DNA of 17,115 nucleotides from Deltaproteobacteria bacterium RBG_13_61_14 (GCA_001797815.1 MGQK01000075.1:31287-48401), one strand, 5' to 3'. Shown: positions 1 to 6,418, counted from the first letter of the stretch. Notes: generated by a model not told the origin, from the letters alone. Translations and numbers: made by a program.

Positions 1-742
1 GGAGGGCAAGATCGCGGCGGGGAAATTGGCCCAGGCCATGATCCACGGCGCCAAGACGATCGAGGTGGATGGCAACTTTGACCAGGCGCTGAAGCTGGTG
101 CGGCGGATCAGCGAGGAGTATCCGATCACGCTGGTGAATTCACTCAACCCCTTTCGCATCGAGGGCCAGAAGACCGCGGCCTTTGAGATCTGCGACGTGC
201 TCGGCTCTCCGCCGGACCACCACTGCCTGCCGGTCGGGAACGCGGGCAACATCACCGCCTACTGGAAGGGCTATAAGCAGTATTACGAGGCGCGCCTGAT
301 CCACCGGTTGCCCCAGATGAACGGGTTCCAGGCCGAGGGCGCGGCCCCGATCGTGCGCGGCCGGGTGATCGAGAAACCCGAAACCTTTGCCACCGCCATC
401 CGGATCGGCAACCCGGCGAGCTGGAAGCAGGCCGAGCAGGCCCGGGACGAGAGCGAGGGCATGATCGAGATGGTGAGTGACGACGAGATCCGCCAGGCCC
501 AATACCTGCTTTCTTCGCTGGAAGGGATTTTCTGCGAGCCGGCCAGCGCGGCCTCGGTGGCCGGGCTGATCCGGTATCAGGACAAGCTGAACCTGCAAAA
601 AGGCCAGAAGGTAGTCTGCACCCTGACCGGCCACGGGCTCAAAGACCCGGACGCCGGCCAGGGCACGGCGCGGGCGTTTTCTTCGAACCCGATCCCGGTG
701 CCGGCGGAAATGGAAGCGGTGCTCAAGGCGATGGGATTCTGA
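1..742 (+). CDS. thrC: Threonine synthase, C-terminal part (5' end outside window)
   Basis: PLP-dependent enzyme that converts O-phosphohomoserine to threonine, the last step of threonine synthesis, in the cytosol. The frame is open from base 2 to the TGA at 740-742, giving about 246 residues; the true start lies upstream, so internal start codons here are not used. Recognisable threonine synthase stretches are GKIAAGKLAQAMIHGAKT near the left edge, NSLNPFRIEGQKT, the phosphate-binding-like PVGNAGNITAYWKGY, and the C-terminal CTLTGHGLKDPD. Family membership is clear; the N-terminal lysine that binds PLP is not visible. The gene ends only 10 nt before a repeat-bounded cassette. The next housekeeping gene, apgM, is a likely partner because members of its family are proposed homoserine kinases. 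No terminator is seen after the stop. Confidence 0.93.
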   Translation, partial: EGKIAAGKLAQAMIHGAKTIEVDGNFDQALKLVRRISEEYPITLVNSLNPFRIEGQKTAAFEICDVLGSPPDHHCLPVGNAGNITAYWKGYKQYYEARLIHRLPQMNGFQAEGAAPIVRGRVIEKPETFATAIRIGNPASWKQAEQARDESEGMIEMVSDDEIRQAQYLLSSLEGIFCEPASAASVAGLIRYQDKLNLQKGQKVVCTLTGHGLKDPDAGQGTARAFSSNPIPVPAEMEAVLKAMGF

Positions 743-752
743 AGAGGAAGAG

Positions 753-782
753 TTCACCACAGAGGCACAGAGAGCACAGAGG
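753..782 (+). repeat. Left inverted repeat of cassette A (CACAGAG-type)
   Basis: A 30-bp repeat starting TTCACCACAGAGGCACAGAG and ending GCACAGAGG, made of spaced CACAGAG-like units. It differs at one base from the copy at 3960 and is inverted relative to the copy at 2497. It begins 10 nt after the thrC stop. The bases just outside, GAAGAG (747-752), also precede the repeat at 3960, so the conserved unit may extend outward by about 6 bp. Confidence 0.9.
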
Positions 783-864
783 AGGAAAAAGAGAGAAGAA
801 ATCTATTGAGGTAAGGACGGAAAGAAAGAGGAATATGTTTTAGATAAGAGTGTTGGGATAGAAA

Positions 865-1290
865 ATGGTGACGGCTAAAGAGGTGAAACAGCGATTGAGC
901 GGGCCTAAAATAGATATCGAGGCATTGAACGACTTGAGCGGGAAAATTGTTGACGCCGCGATTGAGGTACATCGGCACTTGGGACCAGGACTTTTGGAGT
1001 CGGCTTACGAAAGTTGCTTGGCCCGGGAGCTAAGTCAACGCGGCCTGGAAATTCAGCGCCAAGTTGAGTTACCAATTCATTATAAGGGTGAGCAATTGGA
1101 GGTCAGCTTTAGGATAGATATTTTAGTTCAGGATTTGATCATTGTTGAAATCAAAGCCGTGGAGCAAATCCTGGGAGTGCATGAGGCTCAAGTGATTACT
1201 TATCTCAAGCTCTCCGGATGCCCTTTAGGCTTACTTCTGAACTTCAACACCAAGCTGATGAAGAATGGGATAAGAAGATTTCGAAATTGA
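865..1290 (+). CDS. GxxExxY family protein (PD-(D/E)XK_3), copy A
   Basis: A 141-residue protein of the GxxExxY family, placed in the PD-(D/E)XK superfamily; the cellular role of the family is not established. The defining motif is seen as GPGLLESAY near residue 45, followed by nuclease-fold signatures: the Asp of FRIDILV, the E-x-K of VVEIKAV-like IIVEIKAV, and the Gln/Tyr of HEAQVITYLK. These are the expected catalytic elements, so metal-dependent nuclease activity is possible but unproven. No signal peptide or membrane segment is visible. The ATG at 865 has only a weak upstream ribosome site; conserved sequence starts near residue 18, so a slightly later start is possible. It lies 33 nt before the second cassette gene. 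About three quarters of aligned residues match copy B at 4062. Confidence 0.88.
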   Translation: MVTAKEVKQRLSGPKIDIEALNDLSGKIVDAAIEVHRHLGPGLLESAYESCLARELSQRGLEIQRQVELPIHYKGEQLEVSFRIDILVQDLIIVEIKAVEQILGVHEAQVITYLKLSGCPLGLLLNFNTKLMKNGIRRFRN

Positions 1291-1323
1291 GGATAACCTA
1301 AAAGGATAAAAAGGAGGAAACCG

Positions 1324-2436
1324 ATGGAACTTTTTTATTTGAAGACCACAGATGATTCATTATCTGTGAAAGAAAGGGCTAAGCCAATCAAATTCAAAGA
1401 AATCCTGACCAAGGGAGCATTAGAAAAGGACCTTGAGCGATTGATAGTCGAAAACCCAGGTCTTCTCGACTGGTCCGATCATAATTCATCCCTCGACGAA
1501 GAGCCGGACTTGCTTATTATCAGCCGCCAAAAATGCTTTGGAAAGGAACCAGACCTCTTGGCGATTGATCGCCAAGCCAATCTTGTGGTAATTGAAATTA
1601 AGCGCGATGCGGTTGATGAAAAAAACAGGAAGGAAGCCTTTGAATTTCAGGCGATCCGTTATGCCGCGGCCAGCAGAAAAATGACGCCTCACCAAATCAT
1701 TGATCTTTTCGCTGGTTATTTGAAGGATCTAGAAGCAGACAAAAAGGATGTTGATTGGAGGGAAGAGGCTGTAAGCAAATTATGCGAGCACTTGTCTGGT
1801 GAGGAAGAAGTATCAGAAGACGACCTTGAGGAATTGCTCAATCCCAGGGATCAGCAAAAGATTTACTTGGTGGCAGCGGATTACGAGCCGGATGTGACCT
1901 CCGCATGCGCCTGGCTTCAGGAACACAATATTAACATCGCTTGTTTCAGGTTGAGACCCTATAAGATAGGTGATCGAATGATCCTCGAACGGGAAAGACT
2001 CATCCCCCCTCCTGAGCTTGATGACTTTATGCCAGAAACGGTGCCAATTTCAGACCAGCGCCGTGAATACCAAAAAGGAAGAACAATAACGAATCCTTCT
2101 GACCCAGCCCAGTGTTTGACTTGGCAAGACGGGGATGGCTCGGAAATATCGGTCAATGGTTGGACCCATGCATTATACCTAGGGACCCAAAAAGCCCTGG
2201 AGTTGAATCTGAGCGAGGACGACCTCCCAATGAAGCACCATGCTGATGAAAAAGACTTTGATCCATCAAGTTCATCAAAGCCAATGAAGATCAAAGAAAA
2301 TCTGTTCATTGACAAGCACGGAAGCGCCAACCAACTTCGAACCTTACTTTCGATTATGTTTCGCAATCTAGACAAAGAGAAGGGATTCTTGCAGATATTA
2401 ACGCAATCGGGAGCTAGTTATGAATTGCCTGATTGA
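1324..2436 (+). CDS. PD-(D/E)XK nuclease-fold protein (DUF91/NucS-like N-terminal region)
   Basis: A 370-residue soluble protein of uncertain function. Residues about 35-115 look like an endonuclease NucS/DUF91-type PD-(D/E)XK core: LERLIVENPGLL, then EPDLLAID with Asp77, then VVIEIKRD with Glu91 and Lys93, then FEFQAIRYA with Gln109 and Tyr113. Residues about 185-225 (IYLVAADYEPDVTSACAWL and following) look like a second alpha/beta segment. The C-terminal 100 residues are not recognised. The start has a strong ribosome site, AAGGAGG at 1311-1317, 6 nt before ATG. It follows the GxxExxY gene by 33 nt, suggesting co-transcription. Base composition is lower in GC than thrC or apgM, which suggests transfer. 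It may be a DNA repair or defence nuclease, or cargo of the cassette; context does not decide. Confidence 0.75.
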   Translation: MELFYLKTTDDSLSVKERAKPIKFKEILTKGALEKDLERLIVENPGLLDWSDHNSSLDEEPDLLIISRQKCFGKEPDLLAIDRQANLVVIEIKRDAVDEKNRKEAFEFQAIRYAAASRKMTPHQIIDLFAGYLKDLEADKKDVDWREEAVSKLCEHLSGEEEVSEDDLEELLNPRDQQKIYLVAADYEPDVTSACAWLQEHNINIACFRLRPYKIGDRMILERERLIPPPELDDFMPETVPISDQRREYQKGRTITNPSDPAQCLTWQDGDGSEISVNGWTHALYLGTQKALELNLSEDDLPMKHHADEKDFDPSSSSKPMKIKENLFIDKHGSANQLRTLLSIMFRNLDKEKGFLQILTQSGASYELPD

Positions 2437-2496
2437 CGAAAGTTATGTCGTGCCTCTGCGGGCCGGGAGAATTTACTATTTTTTAAACTATAATTT

Positions 2497-2525
2497 CTCC
2501 GTGCTCTCTGTGGCTCTGTGGTGAA
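2497..2525 (-). repeat. Right inverted repeat of cassette A
   Basis: Read on the minus strand it begins TTCACCACAGAGCCACAGAG and ends GCACGGAG, an inverted copy of 753-782 with two differences. Its plus-strand end, GGTGAA, stops 6 bases before the apgM start codon. The 18 bases GGTGAA to ATGAAG at this junction differ at one position from those at 4521-4538. Confidence 0.9.
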
Positions 2526-2534
2526 AAATTCATG
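2520..2534 (+). promoter_or_regulatory. Ribosome binding site of apgM lying inside the repeat end
   Basis: GGTGA (2520-2524) matches the 3' part of the consensus AAGGAGGTGA and stands 7 nt before ATG 2532. No other Shine-Dalgarno-like sequence lies close to this start. The site is the terminal part of the inverted repeat, so the repeat seems to provide translation initiation for the downstream gene. Confidence 0.55.
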
Positions 2535-3746
2535 AAGTATGTAGTTCTGATCGGCGACGGGATGGCGGATGATCCGCAGGACCATCACCGCGGACAGACG
2601 CCGCTGGAAGTGGCGAAGACCCCGAATATGGATCGGCTGAGCCGGGGAGCGGTGCTGGGCCGGGTGCGGACGGTGCCGGCGGGCATGCACGCCGGCTCGG
2701 ACGTGGCCAACCTGTCCATCCTCGGCTACGACCCCCGGACGCATTACACCGGCCGGGCACCGATCGAGGCCGCGGGTTTGGGCGTGGAGCTCCAGCCGGG
2801 CGAGACCGCGCTCCGCTGCAACCTGGTCAGCCTGGGCCAAGGTCCGGACGGCCCGGTCATGGAAGACTACAGCGCCGGCCATATCAGCAACGAAGAGGCC
2901 GCGGCGCTGATGGAGGCGCTGAACCACGAGTTCAACGGCCGCGGCATCCGCTTTTACCCGAGCGTGAGCTACCGCAACCTCTGCGTGATCGCCGGGTTTG
3001 ACGACCGGATGCAGGTGACCCCGCCCCACGACTTTTTGAGCGGCAAAGTCGGCGAGCACTGGCCCGCCTGCCCGGGCGCCATCCAGGTCCGGGCGATGGT
3101 AGAGGCCTCCCAGAAGATCTTCGCCGACCATCCCGTGAACCTCAAGCGGAAGAAGCTGGGCCTAAAGACCGCGGATTCGATCTGGCTGTGGGGCCACGGG
3201 GTGATGCCGCGGCTGCGGACCATCCCGGAGCGTGACGGGCTGCATGGCGTGGTCATCTCCGGAGTGGACCTGGTGCGGGGTCTGGGCAAGCTGGCCGGCC
3301 TGGAGATCATCCGGGTGCCGGGCGCGACCGGCGACATCAACACCAATTACTCGGGCAAGGTGGCCGCGGCGCTGCAGGCGCTGGCCGGTCAGGACCTGGC
3401 TTACGTGCACATCGAGGCGCCGGACGAGGCGGCGCACCAGGGCAACCTTCCGGAGAAGATCGAGGCGATCGAGCTGTTTGACCGGCGGGTGGTGGGGCCG
3501 ATGGTGGAGGGTTTGCAAAAGCTCGCGCAGCCGTTCCGGATCCTGGTGATGCCGGACCACATGACCCCGGTCAAGGAGCGGACCCACCGGGACGACCCGG
3601 TGCCGTTCATGATCGTGGATTCCGCGAAGCTGGACCCCAAGGCTGGGCCGGGCCCGGGCCTGACCGAGCGCGCGGCCGCGGCCGCCGGGCTCCTGATCGA
3701 GCGGGGCTATGAACTCCTGGACCGACACTTTTTCCAAAAGGGATGA
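2532..3746 (+). CDS. apgM: Archaeal-type cofactor-independent phosphoglycerate mutase family protein; possible homoserine kinase
   Basis: A 404-residue protein of the alkaline-phosphatase superfamily, ApgM/COG3635 type, full length for the family. Metal and catalytic residues are visible: Asp9 in LIGDGMAD, the nucleophile Ser56 in HAGSDVANLSILGYDP, Asp299 and His303 in EAPDEAAHQ, Asp343-His344 in VMPDHMTP, and His353. The family interconverts 2- and 3-phosphoglycerate in archaea. A bacterial branch found beside threonine genes in genomes without ThrB is a proposed homoserine kinase (TIGR02535 as I recall). The position after thrC fits that role, with phosphohomoserine passed to ThrC; this is inference. 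The start ATG 2532 has its ribosome site in the preceding repeat. The ferredoxin gene begins 4 nt after the stop. Confidence 0.88.
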   Translation: MKYVVLIGDGMADDPQDHHRGQTPLEVAKTPNMDRLSRGAVLGRVRTVPAGMHAGSDVANLSILGYDPRTHYTGRAPIEAAGLGVELQPGETALRCNLVSLGQGPDGPVMEDYSAGHISNEEAAALMEALNHEFNGRGIRFYPSVSYRNLCVIAGFDDRMQVTPPHDFLSGKVGEHWPACPGAIQVRAMVEASQKIFADHPVNLKRKKLGLKTADSIWLWGHGVMPRLRTIPERDGLHGVVISGVDLVRGLGKLAGLEIIRVPGATGDINTNYSGKVAAALQALAGQDLAYVHIEAPDEAAHQGNLPEKIEAIELFDRRVVGPMVEGLQKLAQPFRILVMPDHMTPVKERTHRDDPVPFMIVDSAKLDPKAGPGPGLTERAAAAAGLLIERGYELLDRHFFQKG

Positions 3747-3750
3747 GACC

Positions 3751-3954
3751 ATGCCGCGGGTAGTGGTCAACCCGGAGCGGTGCAAGTCGTGCGAGATCTG
3801 CGTGCACGCCTGCCCCAAGGAGTGCCTGAAGATCGGCGAAGAGACCAATGCCTCGGGCTATTTCGTGGTGCGGTTCGAGAGCGAGGAGCGGTGCACGGGG
3901 TGCCTGATCTGCGGGGAGATGTGCCCGGATCTGGCGTTGCAAGTCTGGAAATGA
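3751..3954 (+). CDS. 2-oxoacid:ferredoxin oxidoreductase, ferredoxin-like delta subunit (2 x [4Fe-4S])
   Basis: A 67-residue protein with two tetra-cysteine motifs, CKSCEICVHAC (followed by PKEC) and CTGCLICGEMC (followed by PD), which bind two [4Fe-4S] clusters. It carries electrons from the catalytic subunits of a 2-oxoacid oxidoreductase to external ferredoxin. I chose ATG 3751 rather than the in-frame upstream start at 3709, because that would overlap apgM by 38 nt, and AAGGGA at 3738-3743 lies 7 nt before 3751. The stop TGA overlaps an ATG (ATGA at 3951-3954). In comparable operons this subunit directly precedes alpha; here a GxxExxY cassette separates them. Confidence 0.9.
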   Translation: MPRVVVNPERCKSCEICVHACPKECLKIGEETNASGYFVVRFESEERCTGCLICGEMCPDLALQVWK

Positions 3955-3959
3955 AGAGT

Positions 3960-3989
3960 TTCACCACAGAGACACAGAGAGCACAGAGG
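3960..3989 (+). repeat. Left inverted repeat of cassette B
   Basis: A 30-bp repeat starting TTCACCACAGAGACACAGAG. The first 29 bases are an exact reverse complement of 4498-4526, and the copy differs at one base from 753-782. It begins 5 nt after the stop of the ferredoxin gene. CACAGAG occurs three times within it at spacings of 8 and 9. Confidence 0.92.
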
Positions 3990-4061
3990 CAAGAAAAAAC
4001 TGGGGTTAAGAAATGGAAGAGGAGAAAGATTGATAGCGGGTAAGATGAAAATGGAGTTGCA

Positions 4062-4478
4062 ATGGCTTATGAAAAAGCGAGAGTAAAAAGATCGGAAATC
4101 GATCTGGAAGCTCTTAACGAGTTGAGTGGAAAAATCGTGGATGCTGCGGTGGAGGTGCACCGGCATCTGGGGCCGGGGCTGTTGGAGTCGGTTTACGAAA
4201 CCTGCCTGGCGAAAGAATTAACCGAGCGAGCGGTTAAGTATCAACGGCAAGCGGAAATCCCGATCTGTTATAAAGGAGAACCGCTGGAAGTTAAATTCAA
4301 GGTAGATCTCTTGGTGGAGGATTTAATCGTAGTTGAAATCAAATCCGTGGAGACCATTCTCCCGGTGCACGAGGCCCAGGTTCTTACCTATCTGAAACTG
4401 ACGGGATGCCCATTGGGTTTACTATTCAATTTTAACAGCAAACTCATGAAAGATGGCATTCGCCGCTTTCGGATTTAA
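4062..4478 (+). CDS. GxxExxY family protein (PD-(D/E)XK_3), copy B
   Basis: A 138-residue homologue of the protein at 865-1290, matching it at roughly 95 of 126 positions in my hand alignment. GPGLLESVYETC carries the GxxExxY motif. KVDLLVED, VVEIKSVE and HEAQVLTYLK give the Asp, Glu-x-Lys and Gln/Tyr of the PD-(D/E)XK fold, all intact, so the gene does not look decayed. Its biological function is unknown. ATG 4062 is supported by GGAG at 4053-4056, 5 nt upstream. It sits on the same strand as the operon it interrupts and could be read through from it. There is no accompanying nuclease gene as in cassette A. Confidence 0.88.
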   Translation: MAYEKARVKRSEIDLEALNELSGKIVDAAVEVHRHLGPGLLESVYETCLAKELTERAVKYQRQAEIPICYKGEPLEVKFKVDLLVEDLIVVEIKSVETILPVHEAQVLTYLKLTGCPLGLLFNFNSKLMKDGIRRFRI

Positions 4479-4497
4479 CTTTTTTGACCTTTAAATT

Positions 4498-4526
4498 CTC
4501 TGTGCTCTCTGTGTCTCTGTGGTGAA
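4498..4526 (-). repeat. Right inverted repeat of cassette B
   Basis: An exact reverse complement of 3960-3988. On the plus strand it ends GGTGAA, 6 bases before the start codon of the alpha subunit gene, exactly as the repeat at 2497-2525 does before apgM. Confidence 0.92.
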
Positions 4527-4535
4527 AGATTCATG
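4521..4535 (+). promoter_or_regulatory. Ribosome binding site of the alpha-subunit gene lying inside the repeat end
   Basis: GGTGA (4521-4525) is 7 nt before ATG 4533, the same spacing as at the apgM start. The local sequence GGTGAAAGATTCATGAAG differs from the apgM junction at one base. No alternative Shine-Dalgarno sequence is evident. Confidence 0.55.
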
Positions 4536-5594
4536 AAGAAGAAGTTGGTAAAGGGCAACGAGGCGTTGGCGCAGGCCGCGATTGAGGCCGGGTGCAGGTT
4601 CTACTTCGGCTACCCGATCACGCCCCAGAACGATATCCCGGAATACCTGGCCCGGGAGTTCCCCAAGCTCGGCGGCACCTTCCTCCAAGCCGAAAGCGAG
4701 ATCGGCTCCATCAACATGGTGCTCGGAGCCTCCGCGGCCGGCATGCGCGCCATGACCTCGTCCTCCGGACCCGGCATCTCGCTGATGCAGGAGGGCTTGA
4801 GCTACCTGGCCGGCTCGGAAATCCCCGCGGTGGTCGTCAACGTCCAGCGCTCCGGCCCGGGCCTGGGCGGCATCTCGCCCAGCCAGGGCGATTACTTCCA
4901 GGCCACCCGCGGGGGCGGCCACGGCGACTACCGCACGCCCGTGCTGGCCCCGGCCTCGGTCCAGGAGATGTGGGACCTCACCTTCCTCGCCTTCGACCTG
5001 GCCGACCGCTACCGCAACCCGGTGGTGATCCTGGCCGACGCCATGCTCGGGCAGATGAAGGAGCCCCTGGAGATGCGGAAGCCGGAGCTGCCGCCGCTGC
5101 CGGCCAAGGACTGGATCCTGGAGGGTTGCCAGGGCCGGGACAAGCGTCTGCTCAAGTCGCTCTACCTGGGCGAGGGCGAGCTGGAGAAGCACTGCTGGCG
5201 CCTGTGGGCCAAGTATGAGGAGATCAAGAAGAAAGAGGTGCGCTGCGAGGCTTACCGGATCGAGGACGCCGAGCTGGTGGTGGTGGCGTTCGGCAGCCCG
5301 GCGCGGATTGCCAAGGGCGCGATCATGGAGGCGCGCGAGCAAGGCTTGAAGGTGGGCCTGCTGCGGCCGATCACCTTGTATCCCTACCCGGAGAAGGAGC
5401 TGGCGGACCTGGCCGACCAAGGCAAGACCTTCCTGGTGACCGAGCTGAACGTGGGCCAGATGGTGGAAGACGTGCGGATGGCCGCGGGCCGGCGCGCGGA
5501 GGTGCACTTTTACGGCCGGCCGCCGGGGGCGGGCAGTCTGCCTTCGCCCGAGGACATCTTGCACGAGATCCGGGAGACTTATCCAGCGAGGTAA
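4533..5594 (+). CDS. vorB: 2-oxoacid:ferredoxin oxidoreductase alpha subunit, VorB type
   Basis: A 353-residue catalytic subunit that, with the beta subunit, oxidatively decarboxylates a 2-oxoacid to acyl-CoA using TPP and CoA, reducing ferredoxin. The N-terminal pyrimidine-binding domain shows GYPITPQNDIPEYLA (26-40), QAESEIGSINMVLGASAAG and TSSSGPGISLMQEGLSYLAG. A C-terminal transketolase-like domain (about 245-350) has LLRPITLYPYPEKEL. Length and sequence resemble proteins named 2-oxoisovalerate (3-methyl-2-oxobutanoate) oxidoreductase VorB, so branched-chain 2-oxoacids are the likely substrates. A 2-oxoglutarate role (KorA) cannot be excluded. The beta gene starts 3 nt after the stop, with GAGG at 5588-5591 as its ribosome site. 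The preceding delta gene is separated by cassette B. Confidence 0.9.
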   Translation: MKKKLVKGNEALAQAAIEAGCRFYFGYPITPQNDIPEYLAREFPKLGGTFLQAESEIGSINMVLGASAAGMRAMTSSSGPGISLMQEGLSYLAGSEIPAVVVNVQRSGPGLGGISPSQGDYFQATRGGGHGDYRTPVLAPASVQEMWDLTFLAFDLADRYRNPVVILADAMLGQMKEPLEMRKPELPPLPAKDWILEGCQGRDKRLLKSLYLGEGELEKHCWRLWAKYEEIKKKEVRCEAYRIEDAELVVVAFGSPARIAKGAIMEAREQGLKVGLLRPITLYPYPEKELADLADQGKTFLVTELNVGQMVEDVRMAAGRRAEVHFYGRPPGAGSLPSPEDILHEIRETYPAR

Positions 5595-5597
5595 ACC

Positions 5598-6365
5598 ATG
5601 TCGGAAACCGCAGAGAAATTGCTCAACCCCCGGCCCGAGAGCCTGGTGGATATTCCCACCCACTTTTGCCCGGGCTGTCATCACGGCATCGTCCACCGCC
5701 TGGTGGCCGAGGCCATTGACCACTTCGGCCTGCGGGAGAAAGCGATCGGCGTGGCCTGCGTGGGCTGTTCGGTCTTCCTCTACAACTACCTCAACACCGA
5801 CGTGGTCGAGGCCCCCCACGGCCGGGCCCCGGCCGTGGCCACCGGGCTGCGCCGGGCGCTCCCGGACCGATTGATCTACACCTACCAGGGCGACGGCGAC
5901 CTGGCCGCGATCGGCACCTCCGAGATCATCCACGCCGCCAACCGGGGCGAGCCGATCACCGTGGTCTTTGTCAACAACACCACCTACGGCATGACCGGCG
6001 GCCAAATGGCCCCGACCACCTTGCTCGGCCAGAAGACCACCACCTCGCCTTACGGCCGCGACTTTCACCAGGCCGGCTACCCGATCAAGATGGCCGAGTT
6101 CCTGGCGCCCCTGGAAGGCGTGGCCTTTTCGGCCCGCGGGGCGGTGGACCGGGTGGCCAACCTCAAGCGCACGCGCAAGCTCATCTTCCGCGCCTTTGAA
6201 GTGCAGGTCCAGCGCCTGGGCTTCGGGTTTGTGGAAGTGCTTTCCGCCTGCCCGACCAACTGGGGCATGACCCCGATCGAGGCGGCGAAAAGGGTGGAAG
6301 AGGAAATGATCCCTTATTTCCCGCTGGGGATTTTCAAGGAGCGGAAAGAGGCGGACCACCTGTAG
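5598..6365 (+). CDS. 2-oxoacid:ferredoxin oxidoreductase beta subunit (TPP-binding)
   Basis: A 255-residue TPP-binding subunit, full length for the VorA/KorB class. It shows CPGCHHG (24-30), the ACVGCS segment, [11 protein letters not shown], and the diphosphate-binding motif GDGDLAAIG (98-106) ending in [11 protein letters not shown] (126-136) that holds Mg-[14 protein letters not shown] near the C-terminus is also typical. It pairs with alpha to form the active site and is translationally close to it (3-nt gap). The gamma subunit would normally follow directly, but a TPR protein gene lies between. Substrate identity depends on the whole complex. Confidence 0.92.
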   Translation: MSETAEKLLNPRPESLVDIPTHFCPGCHHGIVHRLVAEAIDHFGLREKAIGVACVGCSVFLYNYLNTDVVEAPHGRAPAVATGLRRALPDRLIYTYQGDGDLAAIGTSEIIHAANRGEPITVVFVNNTTYGMTGGQMAPTTLLGQKTTTSPYGRDFHQAGYPIKMAEFLAPLEGVAFSARGAVDRVANLKRTRKLIFRAFEVQVQRLGFGFVEVLSACPTNWGMTPIEAAKRVEEEMIPYFPLGIFKERKEADHL

Positions 6366-6372
6366 GAGAGTG

Positions 6373-6400
6373 CACAGTGGACAGTGCACAGTAAACAGTG
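6373..6400 (+). repeat. Four tandem heptamers of CACAGTG type
   Basis: Units CACAGTG, GACAGTG, CACAGTA and AACAGTG follow one another exactly, giving period 7 over 28 bp. They occupy most of the 53-bp gap between the beta subunit stop and the TPR gene start. The unit is distinct from, but similar in texture to, the CACAGAG repeats of the cassettes. Confidence 0.85.
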
Positions 6401-6418
6401 AACCGGGAGAATTCATTC

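Larger units (their letters stand above)
753..2525. mobile_element. Candidate cassette A: GxxExxY gene plus PD-(D/E)XK gene between inverted repeats
   Basis: A 1.77-kb segment lies between thrC and apgM. It is bounded by inverted CACAGAG-type repeats at 753-782 and 2497-2525 that match at about 28 of 29 positions with allowance for one or two substitutions. The interior is visibly less GC-rich than the flanking genes. It carries two same-strand genes, both predicted to have the PD-(D/E)XK nuclease fold. No transposase or recombinase is present, so mobility would have to be provided elsewhere. That it is a mobile unit is inference from the inverted repeats, the composition, and a second analogous unit at 3960-4526. 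Confidence 0.55.
3960..4526. mobile_element. Candidate cassette B: single GxxExxY gene between exact 29-bp inverted repeats
   Basis: A 567-bp unit interrupts the oxidoreductase operon between the ferredoxin and alpha subunits. The ends are perfect 29-bp inverted repeats, and the only content is one GxxExxY gene with a purine-rich leader. The heptamer ATGAAGA occurs just outside both ends (3951-3957 and 4533-4539) and might be a target duplication, though part of it may belong to the repeat (see findings). Cassette A is larger because it also holds a nuclease-fold gene. No transposase is present. Confidence 0.6.

Noticed and set aside
865-2436. The GxxExxY and nuclease-fold pair considered as a toxin-antitoxin or restriction-modification system
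   Set aside because: There is no methyltransferase, and no antitoxin-like DNA-binding partner. The second cassette carries GxxExxY alone, so a two-component pair is not required.
3709-3750. An upstream in-frame start for the ferredoxin subunit
   Set aside because: It would overlap apgM and add 14 residues not typical of the family. ATG 3751 has a better-spaced ribosome site.
753-3989. CACAGAG repeats considered as a CRISPR array
   Set aside because: There are only four copies, in inverted pairs far apart and without regular spacers; no cas gene is present.
4491-6416. A 641-codon open frame on the minus strand opposite the alpha and beta subunit genes
   Set aside because: It is antisense to two clearly conserved genes. 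Its protein is rich in His, Gly, Arg and Ala as expected from GC-rich antisense, and it has no recognisable motif.
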